Shown piece by piece: positions 7,552 to 13,849 of a stretch of DNA of 13,870 nucleotides; position 1 is the first letter of the stretch; every line of letters begins with the position of its first letter. A program made the position numbers and the translations under genes. The notes under the pieces are model-generated. The model did not search any database. It had not been told where the DNA came from and saw only the letters and a program-made list of their open reading frames with translations. Source of the DNA: Eubacteriales Family XIII. Incertae Sedis bacterium (lineage in GTDB: Bacteria > Bacillota > Clostridia > Peptostreptococcales > Anaerovoracaceae). The DNA lies in NCBI GenBank assembly GCA_031269205.1, contig JAISZM010000154.1, positions 1 through 13,870 of the forward strand. Reading direction: 5' to 3'.

Positions 7552-7571
7552 TGGCAACAGTTTGGCAACAG
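7552..7571 (+). repeat. TGGCAACAG direct repeat, 11-bp period
   Basis: TGGCAACAG occurs at 7552-7560 and 7563-7571, one helical turn apart, about 60 bp after the guaA stop. Placement beside the presumed left attachment site fits integrase arm-type or excisionase sites, but this is inference. The rest of 7494-7588 shows no gene. Confidence 0.45.
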
Positions 7572-7589
7572 AAGAATACGGAAGATAGA

Positions 7590-7634
7590 AAAGACCTTAC
7601 TGGCGAGGGATTGTCAGCGAGGTCTTTCTTTTTT
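7590..7634 (+). terminator. Intrinsic terminator downstream of guaA
   Basis: AAAGACCT (7590-7597) pairs perfectly with AGGTCTTT (7620-7627). An inner CTGGC/GTCAG stem extends it, and a run of six T follows at 7629-7634. It would end guaA transcription before the island operon. Confidence 0.85.
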
Positions 7635-7679
7635 GGTTGATGCGAGATTTGCCGCGCTCGGCGGCGTATAGTATTCGGG

Positions 7680-7791
7680 GTCGGCTCTCCATATTGGCAG
7701 TGCGTGGGTTGCGGTGTCGGCGCTCTGTATGGATGGTATGTGGGTTGCGGCGTCAGCGTTTTGCATGGAGGGTGCGCCACGTATAGCGTCA
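7680..7791. repeat. Degenerate 36-bp tandem repeat, three units
   Basis: Units begin with GTCGG or GTCAG at 7680, 7716 and 7752, with a fourth start at 7788. Units 1 and 2 share GTGGGTTGCGG near their ends, and units 2 and 3 share the GCNNTNTGNATGGA part. Read on the minus strand they encode TPQPT-like repeats, but I do not believe that frame is a gene. The surrounding 7635-7854 stretch otherwise holds only a GACACC/GGTGTC palindrome at 7821-7834. Confidence 0.55.
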
Positions 7792-7854
7792 GTAAATCCG
7801 ACGGGTGACGCATCCTGCCTGACACCAAGGTGTCCTTTGTTAGTTTTTCTGGAG

Positions 7855-8337
7855 TCATGGCCAACGCTTTTTATCCCTGTTGATTACGACGCTTCTCGGG
7901 TAGTTGTATCTCCAATCGTCATATTGCTCCTGCGTGATCTCGCCGATGCTCAGTTCCTCCGCCTTTTTGCACCAGTCTCTGAAAAAATCGGATATTGTAG
8001 CAGGAGAAGAATTAGTCCTGTCATATATGTCTACGGTCAGGCATTTTTCTCCGTCGATGTCTTTTATCCTGATACCATGCACGTCCTCCAAGGCGAACAA
8101 TGTTTGGTACAGGCCGAGGTAGGTGTCTATGTCGGGAACGGTGAGCGCGCTTTCTTCTACCCCAAGCAGGGAAGCGATGGCCTCCACATATTTCCCCTTC
8201 GGCGTTCGCTTTCCTGTTTCGTATTGCGCGATTCGCACGTCGGCGGTGTTGGGCGAGAACCCGATCATGATTCCAAGCTGTTTCTGCGTCATCTTCCTGA
8301 GATTGCGCATACGCTTGATACGTTCACCGATTGCCAT
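7855..8337 (-). CDS. XRE-family transcriptional repressor of the mobile element
   Basis: The N-terminal ~60 of 160 residues form a Cro/C1-type helix-turn-helix: MTQKQLGIMIGFS, then an ADVRIAQYETGKRTPKG recognition region. The remaining ~100 residues are an acidic, undefined C-terminal domain without the LexA-like protease signature I would expect of a self-cleaving repressor. ATG 8337 follows GGAGGG at normal distance. The gene is divergent from the excisionase-integrase operon and has its own consensus promoter. Matching AAACAAATTTGTTT-type palindromes sit on both promoters, so it probably represses itself and the operon in the manner of a phage-type switch. Alternative inducing mechanisms, such as an antirepressor or protease elsewhere in the element, cannot be judged here. 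Confidence 0.85.
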   Translation of the reverse strand: MAIGERIKRMRNLRKMTQKQLGIMIGFSPNTADVRIAQYETGKRTPKGKYVEAIASLLGVEESALTVPDIDTYLGLYQTLFALEDVHGIRIKDIDGEKCLTVDIYDRTNSSPATISDFFRDWCKKAEELSIGEITQEQYDDWRYNYPRSVVINRDKKRWP

Positions 8338-8363
8338 GTTTCAGCCCTCCGCATAATATGGAT

Positions 8364-8377
8364 AAACAAATTTGTTT
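8364..8377. promoter_or_regulatory. Operator O1 of the repressor
   Basis: AAACAAATTTGTTT is a perfect 14-bp palindrome just downstream of the repressor gene's -10 box, over its likely start point. The run CAAATTTGTTTCAGTATA (8367-8384) recurs at 8460-8476 with one base missing. Confidence 0.65.
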
Positions 8378-8378
8378 C

Positions 8379-8407
8379 AGTATACGTGGAAGCATGAAAA
8401 ATGTCAA
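8379..8407 (-). promoter_or_regulatory. Promoter of the XRE repressor gene
   Basis: On the minus strand TTGACA (8407-8402) and TATACT (8384-8379) are 17 nt apart. The start point falls in operator O1. Confidence 0.8.
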
Positions 8408-8450
8408 GAATAACAAAACAAAAAAGTTTAGTAAAACTATTGTCAAATGC

Positions 8451-8478
8451 TTGACATAGCAAATTTGTTTAGTATAAT
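8451..8478 (+). promoter_or_regulatory. Promoter of the excisionase-integrase-mobilization operon, with operator O2
   Basis: Consensus TTGACA (8451-8456) and TATAAT (8473-8478) are separated by 16 nt. The spacer holds O2 (8457-8470), which matches O1 at 12 of 14 positions around CAAATTTG. A TGTCAA-atgc-TTGACA inverted repeat (8441-8456) and AGTTTAGTAAAACT (8425-8438) lie just upstream and may be further sites. Confidence 0.8.
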
Positions 8479-8484
8479 AAAGAT

Positions 8485-8548
8485 GCTAAGCAATAATGCT
8501 TAGTGCACGGATGTGAGTAACAGTCTCGCACAAGAGAAGTTGCTCATG
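8485..8548 (+). promoter_or_regulatory. Structured 5' leader of the operon (two hairpins)
   Basis: At the expected start point CTAAGCA (8486-8492) pairs perfectly with TGCTTAG (8497-8503) around an ATAA loop. Next, 8514-8521 pairs with 8539-8546, and inside it TCTC (8524-8527) pairs with GAGA (8534-8537). No poly-T follows, so these are not plain terminators. They may stabilise the RNA or bind a regulator. Confidence 0.5.
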
Positions 8549-8586
8549 TTCAGACGAAGAGCAAACAAACCGTCATGGAGCGCAAA

Positions 8587-8805
8587 ATGACAAACAGCAT
8601 TTTTATCAAAGCGGACGAAATCGCGGAGGAACTGGGCGTATCGAAGCCTTACGCCTACAAACTCGTCAAGCGGATGAACGAGGAACTTCGGGAACGGGGT
8701 TTCGTCACCATTCCCGGACGGGTCAGCCGACAGTATTACCGGGAAAAGGTCTACGGTGTTCAGGTGAGTGAAAGTACGCCACAGGAAGATCAGGGGGTGA
8801 TGTAA
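8587..8805 (+). CDS. Small helix-turn-helix DNA-binding protein, excisionase-like
   Basis: This 72-residue protein reads as a single helix-turn-helix/winged-helix domain: IKADEIAEELGVSKPYAYK is the HTH, followed by a basic wing with SRQYYREKVYG. Proteins of this shape are common directly upstream of tyrosine integrases in Firmicutes-type integrative elements, where they are taken to be excisionases or DNA-bending factors. ATG 8587 has GGAG at 8577-8580 with 6 nt spacing, so I choose it over the ATG at 8575, which overlaps that GGAG. Its stop codon abuts the integrase GTG, implying translational coupling. The excisionase role is inferred from position and size; a plain regulator is also possible. 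Confidence 0.75.
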   Translation: MTNSIFIKADEIAEELGVSKPYAYKLVKRMNEELRERGFVTIPGRVSRQYYREKVYGVQVSESTPQEDQGVM

Positions 8806-9879
8806 GTGTCGGTGTCCAAAAAACCGAACGGTACATGGCGTGTCATCTATCGTTACACGGATTGGCGTGGCGAGCGCAAGCAGACGAGCAAGCGAGGGTT
8901 CAAGGCCAAACGCGACGCGCTTGCGTGGGAGCGTGAGCAAATCCGCAAAACCGAGTCGGCGCTCGACATGACGTTCGCAAGTTTCGTGGAGATGTACGCC
9001 GCCGATATGAAGAGCCGTCTTAAACTCAATACATGGCTGACGAAAGAACACATCATCAAGACCAAGATACTGCCGTTCTTCGGAGATATGCGGATGGACG
9101 GAATCAGCGCGAAAGACATCATCCGATGGCAGAACGGAGTCATGGGTGGCAAGGGCAAGAACGGGAAACCGTATTCAGCGACATACATCAAGACCATGCA
9201 CAATCAGGTCAGCGCGATCTTCAACCATGCGGTTCGGTACTACGACCTGAAAAGCAACCCCGCCGCCAAAGCCGGCAGCGTCGGCAAAAAGGAAGCCAAG
9301 GAAATGCTGTTCTGGACGAAGGACGAATACACGAAATTCTCGGACGCGATGATGGACAAGCCTATCTCGTACTATGCGTTTGAAATTTTGTACTGGTGCG
9401 GACTCCGGGTCGGTGAACTGCTCGCGCTCACGCCGTCGGATTTTGATCTTGACAAAAGTACGGTAAAAATCAGCAAGTCTTATCAGCGGATTAACGGAGA
9501 GGACATCGTTACAGACCCGAAAACTCCTAAAAGCAACCGTGTGGTAAAGATGCCGGACTTCCTCACGGAAGAAATTCGCGAGTATCTGAAATCCATATAC
9601 GGTGCGGCTTCGGACGCACGAATATTCCCCATCTCCAAAAGCTATCTGCATCACGAGATGGACAGGGGCAGCAAGGCGACGGGCGTGAAACGGATTCGCG
9701 TCCATGACATTCGTCACTCGCACGTTTCTCTCCTGATAGAAATGGGATTCTCGGCGGTAGCGATAGCCGATCGTGTAGGCCACGAGAGCATAGATATCAC
9801 CTATCGGTACGCGCACCTGTTTCCGTCGCGGCAGACGGAAATCGCAGACAAACTCGACTCGGAAAAGGAGAATTATTGA
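8806..9879 (+). CDS. Tyrosine site-specific integrase
   Basis: This 357-residue recombinase would integrate and excise the element between attP and a site at the 3' end of guaA. Residues 1-50 form an arm-DNA-binding domain (WRVIYRYTDWRGERKQTSKRGF), 55-150 the SAM-like core-binding domain, and 165-357 the catalytic domain. The full catalytic set is visible: R201 in CGLRVGE, K239 in the beta-hairpin, H300 and R303 in HDIRHSH, H326 in VGHES and nucleophile Y335 in YRYAHLF. GTG 8806 directly follows the preceding stop, with AGGGGGTGA 5 nt upstream. It is full length and appears intact. Its position near guaA fits the common arrangement of the integrase gene beside its attachment site. Confidence 0.95.
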   Translation: MSVSKKPNGTWRVIYRYTDWRGERKQTSKRGFKAKRDALAWEREQIRKTESALDMTFASFVEMYAADMKSRLKLNTWLTKEHIIKTKILPFFGDMRMDGISAKDIIRWQNGVMGGKGKNGKPYSATYIKTMHNQVSAIFNHAVRYYDLKSNPAAKAGSVGKKEAKEMLFWTKDEYTKFSDAMMDKPISYYAFEILYWCGLRVGELLALTPSDFDLDKSTVKISKSYQRINGEDIVTDPKTPKSNRVVKMPDFLTEEIREYLKSIYGAASDARIFPISKSYLHHEMDRGSKATGVKRIRVHDIRHSHVSLLIEMGFSAVAIADRVGHESIDITYRYAHLFPSRQTEIADKLDSEKENY

Positions 9880-9880
9880 T

Positions 9881-10201
9881 ATGGAACGCTCACTCGATGC
9901 AAAGGGAAGATGGCGCAGTCTGACGGTGGCGTTCAGGATGTCGCCGGAGGAAAACGCCGACATCAACACGCGCGTAAGGCTGTCCGGGCTGACGAAACAG
10001 GAATACATGATTCGTCGTTTGCGGGAGCGGGATGTGGTCGTGCAGGGCAATCCAAGGGTGCATAAGGCGTTGAGGAACCAGATGACGGAAATACTCGTGG
10101 AGCTAAAGCGACTTGAAACGGCGGGTGGCGCCGACGATGAATTTCTCGCCGTTCTTCGGCTCGTAGCCGAAACCGTAAACGGTATCAAGGGGGATGAATA
10201 A
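9881..10201 (+). CDS. MobC-like relaxosome accessory protein (ribbon-helix-helix type)
   Basis: This 106-residue, mainly helical and basic protein has the pattern of plasmid mobilization MobC/relaxosome proteins: a short strand (SLTVAFRMSPEE), a helix, then SGLTKQEYMIRRL, which resembles the ribbon-helix-helix DNA-binding core of that group. The C-terminal half is a predicted amphipathic helix that could mediate oligomerisation. Start ATG 9881 lies one base after the integrase stop, with AAGGAGAA in the end of the integrase gene. It ends in a TAATG overlap with the ATPase gene. I infer that it binds the oriT downstream and helps the relaxase, perhaps at the GTGACG(A/G)T sites. Similarity is at pattern level only. 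Confidence 0.65.
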   Translation: MERSLDAKGRWRSLTVAFRMSPEENADINTRVRLSGLTKQEYMIRRLRERDVVVQGNPRVHKALRNQMTEILVELKRLETAGGADDEFLAVLRLVAETVNGIKGDE

Positions 10202-11214
10202 TGGAACAGAAAATGAACGACACAAACCATCTTCAAACGGTATCGGCTTCGGAACTTTACGATACGGTATACGAGGGACGCAAACCGATTATTGACGGTC
10301 TGCTTTATGCAGGAACGTATCTGTTCGCGGGCTCGCCAAAGGTCGGCAAGTCATTTTTCATGGCGCAAACCGCCTATCATATCAGCGCGGGTGTTGCACT
10401 GTGGGACTACCCAGTCCATCCAGGATCGGTTCTCTACCTCGCCCTTGAAGATGATCACGCGAGACTGCAACAACGGCTTTTCCGAATGTTTGGGATAGGC
10501 GATAACGACCATCTGCATTTTGCGGTCTGTGCAAACAGGCTCGGCAACGGTCTTGACGAACAACTGGATTTGTTTCTCAAAGAACACGCCGATACTCGGC
10601 TGATTATCATAGACACGCTCGGACAGATTCGGGAAGTCGGCGGCGAACGATACAGCTATGCAAATGACTACGAAATCATCAACCAGATAAAACGGTTCAG
10701 CGACCGCTACGGTATTTGCATCTTGATTGTCCACCATACAAGGAAGCAGGCATCGGACGATTGTTTTGATACGATCTCCGGCACGAACGGATTGCTTGGT
10801 GCGGCTGATGGCGCATTCATTCTCCAGAAAGAAAAACGCACCGACAACAAGGCGGTGCTGGATGTTGTAGGGCGCGACCAACAAGACCAACGCTTGTATA
10901 TCGAGTTTGACAGAGAGCGGTGTATCTGGCAGTTCACAAAAGCCGAAACGGAACTTTGGAATCCACCGCCCGACCCGCTACTCGCCGCAGTCGCGGAAAT
11001 GGTTTCGGAGAGCGTACCGGAATGGTGCGGAAGCGCGTCGGAATTGTCCGCATTAGTCGGACAGGATATTTCAGCAAACGCCCTTTCCCGACGGCTCAAT
11101 GTGAGTGCGGACAGACTACTATCGGAGTATCACGTCCGCTACGAAAACAGCCGTAATCACGCCGGACGGCAGATCAGCCTGACGCTTGTGCAGGATGGCA
11201 AGGCGGGAGCGTGA
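10201..11214 (+). CDS. RepA-like AAA ATPase (AAA_25 / RecA-fold helicase type)
   Basis: This 337-residue cytosolic ATPase has Walker A GSPKVGKS at 44-51, the ALEDD segment at 81-85, Walker B LIIIDTLG at 134-141, and a VHHTRK motif after strand 4. This order is typical of the RSF1010 RepA-like hexameric helicase/AAA_25 family found in plasmids, prophages and IMEs. The C-terminal ~70 residues (SELSALVGQDISANALSRRL) look like a winged-helix DNA-binding domain. The start overlaps the MobC-like stop (TAATG), with GGGGG as ribosome binding site. It may unwind DNA for replication or transfer of the excised element. The first oriT-associated GTGACGGT site overlaps its stop codon. Confidence 0.85.
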   Translation: MEQKMNDTNHLQTVSASELYDTVYEGRKPIIDGLLYAGTYLFAGSPKVGKSFFMAQTAYHISAGVALWDYPVHPGSVLYLALEDDHARLQQRLFRMFGIGDNDHLHFAVCANRLGNGLDEQLDLFLKEHADTRLIIIDTLGQIREVGGERYSYANDYEIINQIKRFSDRYGICILIVHHTRKQASDDCFDTISGTNGLLGAADGAFILQKEKRTDNKAVLDVVGRDQQDQRLYIEFDRERCIWQFTKAETELWNPPPDPLLAAVAEMVSESVPEWCGSASELSALVGQDISANALSRRLNVSADRLLSEYHVRYENSRNHAGRQISLTLVQDGKAGA

Positions 11215-11380
11215 CGGTCGTGACGATATTTTGCAGGGGGCAAAAATACCGTCACATCGTCACGCAAGCGTCCGTCAGGACGCTACAAGCCCCGAAGGGC
11301 GCAAGCACCTTTTGATACGCAGTGTCAAAAGTGCATTTGCGTTTACTTTTGACAAAAGTAACAAAACCCCGGCTTCGCCG
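11211..11380. other. Putative origin of transfer (oriT)
   Basis: This gap between the ATPase and relaxase genes is packed with inverted repeats: GTGACG/CGTCAC (11220-11225, 11250-11255), AGCGTCC/GGACGCT (11267-11284), a stem with one bulge at 11305-11334 (GCAC.TTTTGA against TCAAAAGTGC), a perfect TTACTTTTG-A-CAAAAGTAA (11343-11361) and CCGGC/GCCGG (11369-11381). On the minus strand the third stem is followed at once by TTGCGCCCTT (11304-11295), resembling the nic region of RSF1010-type origins. The relaxase next door is MOBV, not MOBQ, and the GCGCCC run can also form a small GCCC/GGGC hairpin, so the nick site itself is uncertain. Location and architecture support oriT. Confidence 0.65.
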
Positions 11381-11416
11381 GATTGGATGGGATAGGAAAG
11401 GAAATGGTGACGATAT

Positions 11417-12655
11417 TTGAAACGGACAATCAGCATGATGATCGGCAAAGGCTCGGTCAATCACAATAGCAGGATATTCCACGCGCAGAATACCGATCCA
11501 GAACGCAGCCATCTGAATCGGTGCTATGTCAGCGAGCCGATACGCGAAGTGTATCATGATCTCTTTGATGAAGCCGTGATCCGCTACAACGAAAAGCAGA
11601 CCCGCGCCGACCGCGTGATAGATGATTACTACGAAAAGATACGGACAGGGAAGCAGGAAAAGCTTTTCCACGAGGTCATTTTTCAGGTAGGCAACAAGGA
11701 TGATATGGGCGTTGGCTCGCCGGACGGCGAAACGTCCGTGAAGATTCTTGACAAGTTCGCAAGGGGATTTCAGGAGCGAAATCCGCATTTGCGATTGTTC
11801 TCCGCACACCTGCATTTGGACGAAGCCACGCCGCATCTGCACCTCGATTTTATTCCTTTCACGACAGGGAGCAAGCGCGGATTAGACACCCGCGTTTCGC
11901 TCAAACAGGCACTCGCGGCGCAGGGATTCAAAGGCGGCACACGGCAGGAGACGGAATGGAGCCAGTGGGTACTTTCCGAAAAAAAGGAACTGGCAAAGAT
12001 CATGGAGCGTCACGGCGTAGAATGGGAGCAGCTCGGCACGACGGACAAACACCTTAGCGTCCTAAATTACGAAAAGGAACAACGCGCCAAAGAGGTCGCG
12101 GCACTTGAAACAAAAATCGGTTCGCAGGAACAAACATTGAACCAACTTTCCGAGAGAAAAAAAGAGGTGGAGTCAGAGATTGAAGCCGCCAACAAAAAAT
12201 GCGAGAAGATCACAGCGCGTCTTGAAAAAATAGAGCAACGCGAAAATCTAATCAACCTGAACGTCCGCAGATATGATGATGATCCCGAATGGCAACTCCC
12301 CGAACCGTCCGCGCTGATGTCCGCAAAATCATACAAGACCAAAATCGCAGACCCGTTCATTGCCAAACTCAAAAATGCAGTCCGCAGTATCGTCAAACAA
12401 TATCTTGATTTGAAATCTTCCGTATCAGACCTACGGCGAGCCTTGTTTACAGCGCAGGAGCGTGTAGAAACTTTGACTGATAGGTTGATGGAAGCCAAAG
12501 AGGAAAATACAAAATTGCGAGAGGTCGCTCGTGATTTTGGTCGAGTAAAGAAAGCTATTGGCGCAGAAAAGACAGAGAGCATTTTGATGAAGGCTCACGA
12601 GCAGGAGCAGGCGGAGAAACAAATTAAGCGCAAAAGGAATGATCGGGAACGGTGA
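11417..12655 (+). CDS. MOBV-family relaxase (Mob/Pre plasmid mobilization protein)
   Basis: The relaxase nicks oriT and pilots the transferred strand. Motif I (HNSRIFHAQNTDPERSHLN, residues 16-34) and the metal-binding motif III (H131-L-H133-L-D-E-A-T-P-H140-L-H142) identify the Mob_Pre/MOBV family. Residues ~225-285 and the C-terminal ~50 residues are charged coiled coils, usual for this family. The start appears to be TTG 11417: it gives MKRTIS followed by GKGSVNHN, the normal family N-terminus, and GGTGA lies 6 nt upstream. ATG 11435 would remove this. A GTGACGATATTT sequence, also found at 11220-11231, covers the ribosome binding site and start, suggesting autoregulation. A 21-codon out-of-frame reading frame (11404-11469) overlaps the start; its role is doubtful. 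Confidence 0.92.
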   Translation: MKRTISMMIGKGSVNHNSRIFHAQNTDPERSHLNRCYVSEPIREVYHDLFDEAVIRYNEKQTRADRVIDDYYEKIRTGKQEKLFHEVIFQVGNKDDMGVGSPDGETSVKILDKFARGFQERNPHLRLFSAHLHLDEATPHLHLDFIPFTTGSKRGLDTRVSLKQALAAQGFKGGTRQETEWSQWVLSEKKELAKIMERHGVEWEQLGTTDKHLSVLNYEKEQRAKEVAALETKIGSQEQTLNQLSERKKEVESEIEAANKKCEKITARLEKIEQRENLINLNVRRYDDDPEWQLPEPSALMSAKSYKTKIADPFIAKLKNAVRSIVKQYLDLKSSVSDLRRALFTAQERVETLTDRLMEAKEENTKLREVARDFGRVKKAIGAEKTESILMKAHEQEQAEKQIKRKRNDRER

Positions 12656-12712
12656 CTTTGCATTTGTCAACAATAAGATCATTGAGGATAAAATTATAAA
12701 TCCTGCATTTGC

Positions 12713-12741
12713 TTGACGATATTCCAGATCGCGAATATAAT
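12713..12741 (+). promoter_or_regulatory. Promoter of the adenine methyltransferase gene
   Basis: TTGACG (12713-12718) and TATAAT (12736-12741) are 17 nt apart. A GATC (12727-12730), the expected target of the encoded enzyme, lies in the spacer, and another is at 12677-12680. This promoter excludes a start upstream of ATG 12767. Confidence 0.8.
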
Positions 12742-12766
12742 AATACAAGACAGAAGGAGGTCGCAT

Positions 12767-13849
12767 ATGGAGTTTATGACTGCAAAAGAAGCATCAGCAA
12801 AATGGGGTATATCACAGCGACGTGTTGCTGTTCTCTGTTCTGAAAATCGAATTGATGGGGCGGAAATGCTTGGGAAAATGTGGCTGATCCCCAAAACCGC
12901 AACTAAGCCGGATGATGCGAGAAGTTTACGCTTTCAGCCCATCGAGAATTTGGCGGCTAAACCGTTCATTAAGTGGGCAGGTGGCAAAGCGCAAATTTTA
13001 GAAGAGATTCGCCGCTTATATCCATCAGGCTTAGGAACAAAAATTACAAAGTATGCAGAGCCATTTGTCGGTGGCGGTGCGGTACTGTTTGATATTCTCA
13101 GTAAATATGAATTGGACGAAGTGTATATTAGTGATGTCAATCAAGAATTGATTACAACATACACGTATATTCGCGATGATGCACCAATGCTAATTGATGT
13201 ACTTATGAAAATGGAGCAGGAATACCTTCCTCTTTCTGATGATAAGCGCAAGGCATATTATTATGAAATGAGAGATAAATTCAATCTGTTAAAATCCGCA
13301 AATGATATGAGTGTTGATATAGCGGCACTTTTTATATTCCTAAACAGGACTTGCTTTAATGGGCTTTATCGTGTCAATGGCAAGGGTGGATTTAACGTTC
13401 CAATGGGCAGCTATAAAAACCCGACCATATGTGATGAAAGTAATTTACAGGCCGTATCGGAGCGTTTGCAAAATGTTTCGATTGTCTGTGGCGATTACAG
13501 AGAATCTCGTAGTTTTATTGACAAGAATACTTTTGCATATTTTGACCCTCCATATCGCCCACTTTCTGATACTGCGAGTTTTACATCATACGCCAGGGAT
13601 GGGTTCGACGACAAAAAGCAAGTCGAGCTTGCTCGATATATCAAAGATTTGAACCGTAAGGGTGCTCATATTGTTGCCAGCAATTCCGATCCTAAGAATA
13701 CGAATGAGAGTGATAATTTTTTCGATGAATTGTATAACTCGCTGTCAATCGCACGAATATCTGCAAGCAGAGCTATTAACTCTGTAGGTGCAGGTCGTGG
13801 ACGAGTGAGCGAATTATTGATTTCAAATTACGGAGGTGTGAGAGCATGA
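12767..13849 (+). CDS. dam: DNA adenine methyltransferase, DpnM-like (GATC), with N-terminal helix-turn-helix
   Basis: This 360-residue enzyme transfers a methyl group from S-adenosylmethionine to N6 of adenine, probably in GATC. Residues 1-50 (MTAKEASAKWGISQRR, then a GKMWLIPK wing) form a helix-turn-helix module that is common in Clostridia but not part of classical Dam or DpnM. The D12-class domain follows: KWAGGK (SAM site), EPFVGGG, FNGLYRVNGKGGFNVP and the catalytic FDPPYRPLSDTASFTSY, all closely like Streptococcus DpnM. AAGGAGG (12754-12760) precedes ATG 12767 at 6 nt. The gene is visibly AT-richer than the preceding mobilization genes, so it looks like separately acquired cargo. It overlaps the next gene by ATGA, as in a restriction-modification operon. 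Confidence 0.92.
   Translation: MEFMTAKEASAKWGISQRRVAVLCSENRIDGAEMLGKMWLIPKTATKPDDARSLRFQPIENLAAKPFIKWAGGKAQILEEIRRLYPSGLGTKITKYAEPFVGGGAVLFDILSKYELDEVYISDVNQELITTYTYIRDDAPMLIDVLMKMEQEYLPLSDDKRKAYYYEMRDKFNLLKSANDMSVDIAALFIFLNRTCFNGLYRVNGKGGFNVPMGSYKNPTICDESNLQAVSERLQNVSIVCGDYRESRSFIDKNTFAYFDPPYRPLSDTASFTSYARDGFDDKKQVELARYIKDLNRKGAHIVASNSDPKNTNESDNFFDELYNSLSIARISASRAINSVGAGRGRVSELLISNYGGVRA

Noticed and set aside
7382..7858. Minus-strand reading frame after the repressor, starting in an ATGA overlap
   Set aside because: No ribosome binding site, composition biased by the 36-bp repeats, and it runs through a strong terminator and antisense into guaA.
7714..8397. Plus-strand reading frame antisense to the XRE repressor
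   Set aside because: It lies over a clear HTH gene with its own promoter and ribosome binding site, and the translation resembles no family.
9175..10236. Long minus-strand frame opposite the integrase and MobC-like genes
   Set aside because: Shadow of the integrase, which has all six catalytic residues. The antisense translation has no recognisable domain.
12713..12766. Upstream TTG start for the methyltransferase
   Set aside because: It coincides with the -35 box. The -10, start point and AAGGAGG all lie between it and ATG 12767.
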